Source: Heterohyrax brucei
Taxonomy: Eukaryota; Chordata; Mammalia; Hyracoidea; Procaviidae
Assembly (NCBI GenBank): GCA_028571685.1
Contig: CM053146.1
Span: 114,117,431-114,181,430 of the forward strand
DNA: 64,000 bases
Reading direction: 5' to 3'
Part shown: one piece after another, positions 54,156-64,000 of the stretch
Position numbering within the stretch: position 1 is the first letter of the stretch
How the letters are laid out: the number at the start of each line of letters is the position of its first letter
Program-made: the position numbers and the translations under genes
Notes under the pieces: generated by a model
Database searches by the model: none
The model's input: only the letters and a program-made list of their open reading frames with translations
What the model was told of the DNA's origin: nothing

Positions 54156-57100
54156 AAAGATGTCAATCTTTAATTTGCTTTTCTTAGATTAATAAGAGAA
54201 TGTTGTGGACAAGGGACCAGTTTGAAACGCTGATTTAAAATAAAGGTATAGAATTATTTACTTAAATTATTTGATCCTTGTCTTCCTATATCATAAATAA
54301 TTCCAATTGTGATGTAATTATGACTGCAAGTCTCTATATTATACTAAAATTATACTTCTTTTAAGATATTAGAATTAAATTATTTATAACTTTTTCAGAT
54401 TTTTGTTTCTAAAGGTAAATCTGAATGATGTTTTTAAGGTATTTCTTCCCTAGCAAGTTTTTGGATCTATGTGGAAACTTCAGATATTTAAAATTAAATC
54501 TTTGAGAGTATCAAAACAAAACCTATTATATCCCAACATCTATTTTTGTTTTAGTAATCTTAAAATCTTTTGCAATTTGAAAGTGGTATGCAGGCAGACT
54601 TAAAGTTCTGTGTTACTAAAGGAATATTAAATGCCTGTTTTTTAGTTTAGTCTGGCAAATATTAACAATTATTTGTTGAGTACCTTATCAGCATAGTTGG
54701 ATTCATAGTTCTTTGAACTTGACAGAATGACATATTCCAGTTTATGACAAGCCTTTTCTAGGTCTAGGTAGAAGTTACTTTCAACTCCAAGCATCCTAAG
54801 AACAGTCATGACAAGGTAGTTCAATCTGTGTTCTTGTATTCTATGATTGTAAGTATTTATTATATGCATGGCAATATTTCTATCGTAAAAAATCAATTAG
54901 TGCATTCCTGAAAATTGCTGTAAGAATTGAGACCTTAGTGAGATTTTACAATTTACACTGAAAATGATCATTCTAATACTATACTTTTGTTTTTCCAAAC
55001 CCATCACCTGATGAGATCCTTCCAGTATTGGTCAGAGGGTAGAGGTATGCCTGACTGGCAGAATAACTTCTGTAACCAGAGCAGGAGGACTGTCCTGCCA
55101 GTACTTTGATGTTTTTGTAAACACAAAACAGCATTCTTATTCTGGTTCCTCTCCTATGGGAGGGTTTGTTTAGCTAGCATCTGCCCAAATGCTTCAAAGA
55201 TTAAAAGGAAGTGGATTGAGAAGACTTTACTCCTATGTCCAAGTGAGAAATAGCTAATTCATTCTGAGTGTGCAATAGGAGAAATCCTTGTAGCAGTCTT
55301 CATAATATACATTTAGACACATCCTATTAATATTTGCTACATAGTTACAGCTGACATTTTGAACCCTGTCTGAGAAAGTGGGAAACCCTGGTCATAAATA
55401 ATGCTATGTAGAGCAGTAGATTAGGACTTCTACCTTTTATCTTGCTTTCAATTCTAATGTGACATTCCAATCTCTGTCACTCTAGTTAAAGTGTTACTTT
55501 GGAAGGCAGAGGTCATTTGGAGATTGTGTTGTAACATGTAAATAAAACTAATACAAAGCCTTTGTTTTAAAGTTATACCCTGTTTCTCTTTCTTCCTCAT
55601 GTCCTTTCCAAATATGTGACCCTACAGATTTTTAGCGTGAGTGGGGTTATAATATGTGTCTTAGGAGTGAAAAATAAAATGAAAAAACAAACAGTCTCAT
55701 CTTCTTAAATGTTCTTAACTTGTAGTTACTTATTAAATGAGATAAAATCTGTAATTTAAACTTTGCTGATCTTTTTTTTAAAGTTCATCTGTATGTATCA
55801 TAATATGTAAAGCTTTACAGAATATAGAAATAATCTGTTGTGTGTTTGTGCATGTATGTGTTTGTGTGCATGTGTGTGTGTATAAAAATAAAAGCAAGTT
55901 TGCAAGATATGGCACAAGGAGCTAATTGGTCTTAGAAAACCCGGCATTTGTTTCTTTCACGCCTATCAACTTTTAAGCCAGGAACCAAGTAACTAGTGAA
56001 ATGAATGTACTCCTGTTGCATTTTAGATAATGAAAATTTTCTTCATTTCTGCAAGTATATGTGATATTTTTTATTCTTGAAACATGCAGTTGTCTTGGTC
56101 TGTCTTTTGTTTTCCCTTTTATAGGTGTATGTACAGAGAAACATCTGCTATTGTTTTTCTTGTAGTAGTGGAATGTGTGACATTAAATACTGGGGGGACG
56201 TGAGACTGTCCTCGCTCATCTTTGGCTGGTTGTTGACAGACCTCTGTTTTCACAAGAATATGATAATCTGCAGTCTTTTGCAAACTCCCTGAATTTTAAA
56301 CAATAATAAGAAAAGAACAAGAAACTATGCCGTCCAAGCAGTTTAGATATACAAGCCCAATTAGCATGTGAGTCCCTAGGTTGTGATCCCTGGCGAACTA
56401 TTAGAGATAGATGACCACCTTTTCTTACTAGTTATTCCTAGTGTAAAACAAAAGTTAGGAAAGGTATTCACATAATTTGCAAACAAGTAATTGATTTTCT
56501 TAGGTCTTAGATTGCTTTGTTCTGTCAAAAAAAAAATGTCAAAACTCCAAATTTCTTTGTAAATATCTCTGTTTGGGTGAATTGATTTCATTTACAAAGT
56601 TAAATGTACAGTTTGTTTTTGTTATTTGGCATTGTTTCAAATCCCTTAAATTTCATTTTAAACTAGTCAGAGTTAGATATTCAAAAGTATATATATATTT
56701 TATAAGGCTTAAACAAATATCAGCAGTGTCATGCCCTGCCATTTTTCGCTCCTTAAAAGCATTTACTTTCAATTCTCTTAAATAAGTCTTCTGACCTCTC
56801 AATCATATGCTTGAATTAATATTTCTTGATTTTAAAATTTTAAACATTTTCAGTTGATCTGCTGTTGATAGTGATTTAGCTTTTTTTCACTCCTCCCTCC
56901 TAGTTGTTCCCACCCCTCCTCATTCTGATTTTCCCTTTGTATTATTAGTTAAAAAGGTTGGTGAGACTCATACTCAGTTTTTATATCAGTATGACAATAA
57001 AATAGTGTTCAGGCCTGAGACACATAGTGTGCTATAATTAAATTTATTTGCTTGTATATATTTTTAAAATTTATCTGGTTTTAATAATGATTTCATATTG

Positions 57101-57956
57101 TGTAGTGTTACTCTTTTAAATATATTTCAAACATATTGGGTAAATTTCTGGAAAAAAGATTTTTCAGGAGATATATACTGCCTCAACCCTCCCCAGTTTT
57201 TTTTACCCTGTTCATGATACATGTGTTTTAAAATCATTTATTGTACTTGGCACTTACTAGTGTCTTTTAATCTGTAAGCTTTTGTCTCTCAGTTTGGGTA
57301 AATGTATTACTTCTTTCCTTTTACCTCACAGTCTTTTAGTTGATTTCTTCTGGCTCATGTTAGTTTACATTTTGGGCTTTCTGTATTGCTTCTTAATTTT
57401 CTTCTTTTCTATCTGTTTTTACTGTTTCTTTTGTTTTTTTGTTCTCCTCTCTGTGAGACTTTTCTGAAGTTCATCTTTAAAAATTACTATTGAATTTTCA
57501 TTTTTGAAATAAAAATTTTATTTCTTAGGGTTCATTCTTGCTTTATGAATTTATTATTAGTAGTGTTATTCCTAAGCATAGTTATCATATCATAGATGCA
57601 CTATTTTCTGACCTCAGCATATTTGAAATTCTCTTCTGTTTCCACTGACTGTCCATGAGCCAAGCCTGGCTTTCCAGGAAGGTGTGTATTTTTCACTTTT
57701 ATTTGTATTTGACTTGAGTTTCATGTTAGAGGATTTCCACAAATGTTTAGTGAGCCTTGCTGTCTGTTTATGTTTGAGTGAATCCTTGTGTTTTGGCCTT
57801 GTTGATTGGTGGCTTCCATTTGAAGTCTGTTCTGTGTTCTGTTGGTATTTTATTTTATTTTTGCTGAACCCTAAATGTTAGTGTTTATAGGTTTTTTTTT
57901 TCTCTTGAACTTGCACACTGTCTCAAAAAGCAGCAATGTTTCACTTCCAGAAAAGG
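54156..57956. other. Repeat-poor AT-rich block (3.8 kb)
   Basis: The longest stretch of the window in which I recognise almost nothing. A GT/GTGC microsatellite lies at 55838-55882. Short frames (54669-54896, 56376-56785, 57282-57467, 57684-57881) have no domain features; some consist mainly of Phe, Leu and Cys from T-rich DNA. Possible old L1-like text at about 57130-57210 is too weak to call. Confidence 0.45.
55838..55882. repeat. GT-rich microsatellite
   Basis: Imperfect (TG)n with ca/ta interruptions: 'gtgtgtttgtgcatgtatgt' and so on. Confidence 0.85.
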
Positions 57957-58103
57957 AAACCCCAAACAGAAAAACAAACTCATTGCCACTGAGTCAACTC
58001 TGTTGCATAGTAATTCTGTAAAATCAAGTAGATCTCCCTCAAACAGGGTTTCTAAGAAGCAGCTGGTAGATTTGAACTGCAAATCTTTTGGTTAGCATCC
58101 AAG
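57957..58103 (-). mobile_element. AfroSINE, 5' end lost
   Basis: Antisense: 'aaccccaaacagaaaaacaa', 'actcattgccactgagtcaa', 'aaacagggtttctaagaagc', 'gatttgaactgcaaatcttt', 'tggttagcatcc'. Stops before the A box. Confidence 0.85.
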
Positions 58104-58164
58104 TTTTCAAACTTTTTGATCTTAGTACCCCTTTATACTCTGAAAAGTTAATTGAGAACCTATA

Positions 58165-58490
58165 GATCAGTGCTGTCCAGTAGAAGTATAGTGCAAATCA
58201 CAAAGAGGAGTTGCATTTTTAATTTCAAATTTTCCAGTAGCCACATTAAGAGTAAAAACAGATGAAATTATTTTTAATATTGTAATTAATCCAGTAAATC
58301 AGAAATATTTCATTTTGAGCATATTCTCAACATAAAAAATAAGACATTTTACATTCAGTTTTTTTTTTTTTTTTAATGTTAAATGTTTAAAGACCAGTGT
58401 GTAATTTATACATACAATGTATCTCACTCAGACTTGGACTAGGAGTTCAGTAGCTACTTCTGGCTATTTGCTACCAGTGGAACACTTAGC
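58165..58490 (+). mobile_element. Ancient DNA transposon fossil ('gctgtccaatagaa' type)
   Basis: 'cagtgctgtccagtagaagt', 'aattttccagtagccacatt', 'acagatgaaattatttttaa', 'tttacattcagttttttttt', 'atgtatctcactcagacttg', 'ggctatttgctacca' follow a well-known mammalian hAT-like repeat whose name I am not sure of. The expected final end is missing. Confidence 0.6.
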
Positions 58491-59206
58491 CTTTTCTACC
58501 ACCCATAAGTCGTCTCCATAAGTCCTCTAGAACCTTATTGTTTGTTTCAAAGTCTAATTTTACCATTGGTGGTAAGTACTCAGTTGCTTTTCCTAGAAAT
58601 GACAGGCTCACTGTGTTCCCTTTTCAGGAAATGTCTACCCAACTTGATTATTCATAGGGTTTCCATCAGGCGTGTTTTGGATTAAAAATGACATTCTGTG
58701 AAAAAAGCCATTGGTTGAACTTCCAAGTCAAACAATGGCATACATGTTTTTCGTGGAGACAACCAGATTATCTTAGTATGCAGGAAAAGTGTTTTGTGCA
58801 TACCTCTCATTTGGTTCACAAATAAATGTTGAAGAGATATGTAATCAAAGGTAGAGATTTAATAAAGTAAACTTTTACTGCTTCTTCAAGGTCTTTAAGT
58901 AAAGTTCTTTTTTTAATTGAGAATGTGTAATAGTGAACACTGCAATAAGTACCTTTTGGTACCGGTACTACCTGGATTCTTCCTGAGGTTCCAGCAGTTT
59001 TACCTACTGTTACTTCAGTAAGAGAAGACAAGTGATGTCCTAAGTACTATTATGAGAAAATAGTGTTGATGTCGTAGAACCACCCCGCTCTACCTCTTGG
59101 GACTCTGGACCTCACTTTGAAAACCAGTGCCTCAAAGGAATCCTCCAATCTCATGCCTCAGGGATATAAACCTGGGTAGCTAAGGTATGTCCACACAATT
59201 AAGTGT
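58491..59206. other. Unassigned non-coding stretch
   Basis: Nothing recognised; minus frame 58816-59031 has no family features. Confidence 0.5.
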
Positions 59207-60215
59207 TTTTGAATTCTTAATTGTGCTCTTAAGGAATCTGGATATGGATCAAGATACAGTGGTGCAAACAGAAAAAGGGGACACTGCATGGTTTAAAGTC
59301 AGAAAAGGTGTTCATTAGGGTTGTATCCTTTCATCATACGTTTTCAATCTGTATACCGAGAAAACAATCTGAGAAGCTGGATTATAGGAAGAACATGAGG
59401 CATCAGGATTAAAAGAGGACACATAAACAACTTGCGTTATGCAGATGACTTCACCTTACTTGCTGAAAGTGAAGAAGGTTTGAAACACTGACGAAGATCA
59501 AATGCCACAGCCTTCAGTATGGATTGCACCTCAACCTAAAGAAAACAAAAATCCTTACAACTGGGCTGGTAAACAACATCATCATGAAAGGAGAAAGCAT
59601 TGAGTTTATCAAGGATTGGATGTTAGTTGGGTCCACAATCAGTGCCCATGGAAGCAGCAGTCAAGAAATCAAAAGATGCATTGCACTGGGAAAATCTTCT
59701 GAAAAGGATTCCTTTAAAGTATCGAAAAGTAAAGATGTCACCTTGAAGACTGAAGTGCACCTGACCCAAGCCATGGTATTTTCGGTCACATCTTATGCAT
59801 TAGAAAGCTGGACCATGAACAAAAGAAGACAGAAGAAGAATTGATTTCTTTGAATTGTGGTATTGGAGAAGAATGTTGAATGTATGATAGACTGCCAAAA
59901 GAACCAACAGACCTGTTCTGGAAGAAGTACAACCAGAGTGCCTCTTGGAAACAAAGATGGCAAGACTATGTCTTACATACTTTGGACGTGTTGTCAGGAA
60001 AGATCAGTCCCTAGAGAAGGACATTAAGCTTGGTAGAGTGGAGGGTCAATGAAAAAGAGGGAGACCCTTAATGAGATGGATTGACACAGTGGCCACAACA
60101 ATGAGCTTAAGCATAAAAACAACTGTGGACATGGCACAAGACTGAGCAGTTTTTTGTTCTGTTATTCATAGTGTTGTTATGAGTCAGAACTGGCTTGATG
60201 GCACCTAACAACAAC
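59207..60215 (+). mobile_element. RTE 3' third, 5'-truncated
   Basis: Sense RTE from 'ttaattgtgctcttaaggaa' to the end 'cttgatggcacctaacaaca'. It keeps the reverse-transcriptase YADD box intact (tatgcagatgac, 59438-59449). The plus frame 59524-59844 holds the following region (LNLKKTKILTTG; AMVFSVTSYALESWTMNK). A stop and frameshift break the rest. The 3' end is complete; the left side is cut, as usual for 5' truncation. Confidence 0.9.
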
Positions 60216-60487
60216 TAGTGTCCAGGCTCCTTATGGTGATAAACAGGTCAGGAAACCCTCATGATTCATCCTTCTTTAGTGCGGGCTTTCGTCTAATTTC
60301 TCAGGATTCATTGTTGCTATGACATGTGGCTAATGTTTGCAAAATTTATACTCCAAGTTCAAAGTATTTCTAGTTGTATTTATCCATAGAGTAAATGTTT
60401 AATTGTCCATTCATGTTGAGGGAGATGATTGCCTGCACAGAAGTTCAAATGTTGTGTGTTTTTCACCCCTAGTGCCTCTAGGTCCTA
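60216..60487. other. Unassigned gap
   Basis: Nothing recognised. Confidence 0.5.
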
Positions 60488-61255
60488 AATGATTTGTTTC
60501 TTTTTGGCTTTTCTGTGTGCTTGTTCAGAGAACACCATAATCCAACACTGTAATTCAAAGGCATGACTTCTTCAGTCTTCTTATTCATTGCCCAGCTTTT
60601 GCATGCATATGAGGCAATTGAAAGATACCATGGATTATAATATATCTTGGAGTCTTTCTTTTGAGATCTATATTGGGTGGCGTATGGTATGCATCTGTGC
60701 CCGGCCACCACCAGTGATAGCTGCGATGGAGCTCACTAAGTTGAGTCTCACTGGCAACACAAGAATAAAAAGGGGTGCACCCTGAGATCTCCACTAAAAG
60801 AGCACAATTGATGGTCCAGCAGCTTCAGGGTTCCCTGGGAACATGGCTCCTGGCCCTGATGCTCACCTTGCCCATAAATTGTAATGAAGGTTTGCTCTTC
60901 GGACACGAATGGATTGGACTTAGCGATGCAGAGTGACCATGTATTGGATGCACTTTATGGTTCTATGCATCTATAGGATATCATCCTGCTGACCTCTGGC
61001 TGGAGGAAGGAGAGTGGGTGGAGAGGAGGGGAAAGGAGACTGTTGGGAGGATGAGACATGTATGGAGCAGAGAGGAATAGTGTGCTGTCACCGGGCAGGG
61101 AGAACAGTGGAAGTTGCATATAGGTGGGCATGTAAATTTATATGGGAATGTACATTTTCACTCAGTCATGATAAAAAATAAATAATAATTTTAAAAAAAA
61201 AGAAAACAAAGAGATTGGGACAGGCTCTTCTTAGTGACATCTTTGCTTTTTAACA
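60488..61255 (-). mobile_element. RTE fragment split by an L1
   Basis: Antisense RTE pieces 60488-60655 ('ccaacactgtaattcaaagg', 'ttattcattgcccagctttt') and 61205-61255 ('gattgggacaggctcttctt', 'agtgacatctttgctttt') join in consensus order around the L1 piece. It shares 'acaggctcttcttag' with the RTE at 61668, a variant not seen in the other copies. Confidence 0.8.
60656..61204 (+). mobile_element. L1 3' UTR, 5'-truncated, with poly-A
   Basis: Sense copy of the L1 3' UTR that is antisense at 22702-23030 and 47721-47944: 'cacaattgatggtccagcag', 'tgaccatgtattggatgcac', 'ctgacctctggctggaggaa', 'gtgtgctgtcaccgggcagg', and ends in an A-rich tail (61167-61204). No clear target duplication. Non-coding. 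Confidence 0.87.
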
Positions 61256-61667
61256 CTTGCCTTCTATATGCTTGCCTTTTCTGCTTTGTTAAGCTGGATA
61301 TTACTCATCTGTTTTCTCCTTTCCAAATTGTGTTTCTGTCTGTCATCTCTGATGATAGATTTTTAATTCCTTCCTTTTCATGATGAGGGCTTGAGAAAGT
61401 TGTTCAGAGAAATGCCTGAGTTTAACTCATCAGGGTTAAATAGAAGTCATCTCCTTATGGTCTTTAACTGAGGAAACATTGAGTCATTTGTTCATTTTAA
61501 ACAATTCCTAACTCTTATGTCTGTGTGTTCCTTACATAGTCTGTAGCATTATATTATTTTTGTCATTTTCTTTTTATCTTTTATTATACAATTTCACGTT
61601 ACTTTAATCATTACGAGCCTTGTTTCTTGAATGTAAAAATTCCTTATTAAGTAAAAAATGGTTGGCT
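61256..61667. other. Unassigned non-coding stretch
   Basis: Nothing recognised; T-rich. Confidence 0.5.
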
Positions 61668-62104
61668 ATGTTTGAGTCCATTGTTGCAGTCACTGTGTCA
61701 GTCCATTTTATTGAGGGTCTGCCTCTTTTACTGACCCTCTTTTTACCAAGCATGATGTCCTTCTTTAGGGATAGGTCTCTCCTGATAATATGTCCAAGGT
61801 GAGCAAGACAGTCTCTTAACTATCCTCATGTCTAAGGAGCATTCTGGCTGTACTTCTCCTAAGACATTTGTTTGTTTTTATGGCAGTCTGTGATATATTC
61901 AATATTCTCTCCCAGCACCATATTTCAAAGGTATCTCTTATTCAGTCTTGCTTATTCATTGCCCAGCTTTTGCATACATATGAGGTGATTGAAAAATACT
62001 GTGGATTGCGACAGGCTCTTCTTAGTCCTCAAGGTGACATTTTTGCTTTTTAATGCTTTAAAGAGATCTCTTGCAACAGATTTGCCCAGTGTAATATGTC
62101 TCTT
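61668..62104 (-). mobile_element. RTE fragment
   Basis: Antisense RTE: 'tgtttgagtccattgttgca', 'cagtccattttattgagggt', 'ctgataatatgtccaaggtg', 'aggagcattctggctgtact', 'accatatttcaaaggtatct', 'gcgacaggctcttcttagtc'. Breaks off where an antisense L1 3' UTR starts. Confidence 0.87.
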
Positions 62105-63150
62105 GATTTCTTTCTTTTCTTTTGAACATTTTACTGCTGTTTAGGTGAAAGTTTACACAGCAAATTGAGTTTCCTGTTCCATAATTCATACATAAATTTT
62201 TCTGTGAAAATGATTGCAGTCCCTCAACACATTCCTGTCCCCATTTCCACCTTGGATTCCCCATTTACATTCCTGTAGTTTCCCTGGCCCTTCCTGCCTT
62301 CTTATCTTTACTTTTGGACAAATGCTGCAAATTTCGTCTCATGTATTTGACTGTCCTAAAGTGTACATTCCTCTTGAGTGTTACTGTTTGTTTTATTGGC
62401 CTGTCTATTATTTGGCTGAAAGGTTTGGTTTCAGTTCGAAGTCAGAAGGGTATCATAGGACTGTAGTCTCAAGGGTTCCTCCAGTCTCTACCAGACAAGT
62501 AAGTCTGCATTTCTTTTATGAATTTAAATTTCGTTACACGTTTTCTCCACTGTAACTGGGGCCTACTATTATGTTCCAGATAGAGCAGTCAGTAGTGGTA
62601 TTCAGGCACCATCTAGTTCTTCTGGTCTCGGTCTAGAGGAGGCCATGGTTCATGTGGGCCAGTAGTCCTTTGGACTAATTGTTTCCTTGAGCTTTGTTTT
62701 TCTTCACTCTTCCTTGCTCCAGATAGAAGTGGACCAATAGTTGTATCTTAGGTGGCCACTGACAAGCTTTTAAGAACCCATAGATCACTCACTAAAGAAA
62801 GACACAGAACATTATCTTTATAAACGTTAATGCCAGTTGAGCTGGCCATCTCTCGAGATAATTGTCCTTAGCCTGAAGCCCAGTAACTCAGTCCCGCAAG
62901 GTGTTTATGTGTAAGAAGCTTTCATAACTGCCTCCATGTGCTCCTTTATATATCTGAATGTACATGTATTACATACAAATAATATATGTAGAAATACCTA
63001 CAGCCATCCCTCTCTATACATGGTTTTACTTCCTCTCTATGCATGGTTTTACTTCTGTTTGACCATGTACATCTATATGGCATATGTATCTAGCTATGTA
63101 TCCACTTTTTGGTTATTGTTTGTTATTACTGTTGTGGCAGGATTATTGAT
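62105..63150 (-). mobile_element. Old L1 3' UTR (antisense)
   Basis: Begins with a T/C run and 'gctgtttaggtgaaagttta', like the start of the L1 at 41853, then 'gttccataattcatacataa', 'ccatctagttcttctggtct', 'gtcctttggactaattgttt', 'acaagcttttaagaaccca'. The last parallels 'agtttttaagaccccagatg' at 46190. No ORF2 text is reached. Family is L1-like by these shared blocks. Confidence 0.65.
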
Positions 63151-63237
63151 ATAATAGTATCTACTGCAGTCAAATGGCCAGCAGTTCAAATCCACCAGGC
63201 TCTCCTTGCAAACTCTATAGGGTAGCTCTACTCTTGT
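63151..63237 (+). mobile_element. AfroSINE fragment fused to RTE
   Basis: 'caaatggccagcagttcaaa' (B box), 'tccaccaggctctccttgca', 'aactctatagggtagctcta', 'ctcttgtag'; it then passes straight into RTE text without the SINE 3' end. Confidence 0.8.
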
Positions 63238-64000
63238 AGATGAAATGGAACACATAAAGATCTATATTGTAGGCACTAATGGGCTGTAGTGGACTGGTAC
63301 TGGCCATTTGGAATGGGCAATCATGTGGTGTACTGTGTTAGGAATGACAAATTGAAGAGACATGGTGTTGCATTAATCATGAAAAGAACATTTCAAGCTG
63401 TTTTGAAGTGCAACTCTGTCAGTGATAGGATAATATCTGTATAAGGAAGACCAGTTAATATGACTGTTAATCAAGGACTTGACCAACCACTAATGCCAAA
63501 GATGAAAAAATTGATGATTTTTATCAATTTCTGCAGTATGATATTGATCAAACTGACAGTCAAGATGTATTGATAATTGTTGGTGATTGGAATATGAAAG
63601 TTGGAATTAAGAAGGAGGATCAGCAGGTGGAAAACATGGCGTTGGTGATAGAAATGATGCCAGAGATGACATGATAGAATTTTGCAAGACCAACAAATTC
63701 TTCATTGCAGATAGCTTTTTTGAATAACATAGATGTTGACTGTACATATGGAACTCACTGGGTGGAATGTACATTAATAAAATCATCTACATCTCGGCAA
63801 AGAGGAAAAGCTCAATCATCAGTCAGAATAATGCCAATGGCTGATTGCAGAACAGACCATCAATTGCATATATGCAGGTTCAAGTTGAAGCTGAAAAAAA
63901 TTAAAACAAGTCCATGAGATGCAAAATACACCTTTGGGTGTATCCCACCTGAATTTAGAGACCATCTAATAAAGGATTTGATGCATTGAACACTAATGAC
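63238..64000 (+). mobile_element. RTE endonuclease region, runs off the window
   Basis: Sense RTE: 'atgaaatggaacacataaag', 'gttgcattaatcatgaaaag', 'attgttggtgattggaatat', 'gatagaattttgcaagacca', 'agagaccatctaataaagga'. It aligns with 42620-43410 of the full-length copy and covers the N-terminal endonuclease half. Stops are frequent. The element continues past 64000. Confidence 0.88.

Noticed and set aside
60646-61215. Target duplication for the L1 at 60656
   Set aside because: Only GATT matches at the two edges, too short to count.

Overview
The window looks like ordinary AT-rich, non-coding mammalian DNA, intergenic or deep intronic. I find no single-copy protein-coding gene, exon, tRNA, rRNA or CRISPR array that I can support. 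The interspersed repeats point to an afrotherian, most likely an elephant. There are about twenty copies of a tRNA-derived SINE of the AfroSINE type and many copies of a BovB-like RTE LINE whose 3' end resembles the SINE tail. There are also placental L1 elements, old mammalian MIR and hAT-Charlie fossils, and solo LTRs. The organism is inferred from repeat families recognised by eye; no database was searched.

Layout. 1-4.4 kb: an L1 scrap, two AfroSINEs and a MIR. 4.43-4.96 kb: a palindromic mariner element set in a TA/TG microsatellite. 5.9-7.5 kb: MIRs, a MER5A-like element and an AfroSINE split by a solo LTR. 7.5-21.3 kb: mostly unassigned DNA with scattered MIR, AfroSINE and hAT pieces and one RTE fragment (10.48-11.26 kb). 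21.3-29.5 kb: one old minus-strand RTE broken by a 3.65-kb L1, by a second, internally deleted RTE on the plus strand, and by a tiny SINE-tail insertion. 29.6-41.2 kb: AfroSINEs, solo LTRs, old L1 pieces and three more tiny tail insertions. 41.2-48.0 kb: a solo LTR holding an AfroSINE, then an old L1 that holds a full-length RTE, which in turn holds a solo LTR with a 6-bp target duplication; the same L1 also holds a young 224-bp L1 3' end. 48-58.5 kb: hAT pieces, MIR, LTR-like pieces, AfroSINEs, RTE fragments and a long unassigned block. 59.2-64.0 kb: a patchwork of RTE and L1 fragments running off the window end.

How the parts relate. L1 and RTE are autonomous non-LTR retrotransposon families, but every copy here is broken by stops, frameshifts or truncation. 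AfroSINE copies probably borrow the RTE machinery through the shared 3' end. Target-site duplications read directly from the sequence give a relative order of insertion: the 41.8-kb L1 is older than the RTE inside it, which is older than the LTR inside that; the 21.3-kb RTE is older than the L1 and RTE inside it; the 6.57-kb AfroSINE is older than its LTR.

The most unusual observations are (1) four micro-insertions of about 27-49 bp carrying only the end of a SINE/RTE-like tail, three with target duplications of 7-10 bp, and (2) a mariner element whose two ends are both copies of the transposase 3' end, forming a long hairpin.
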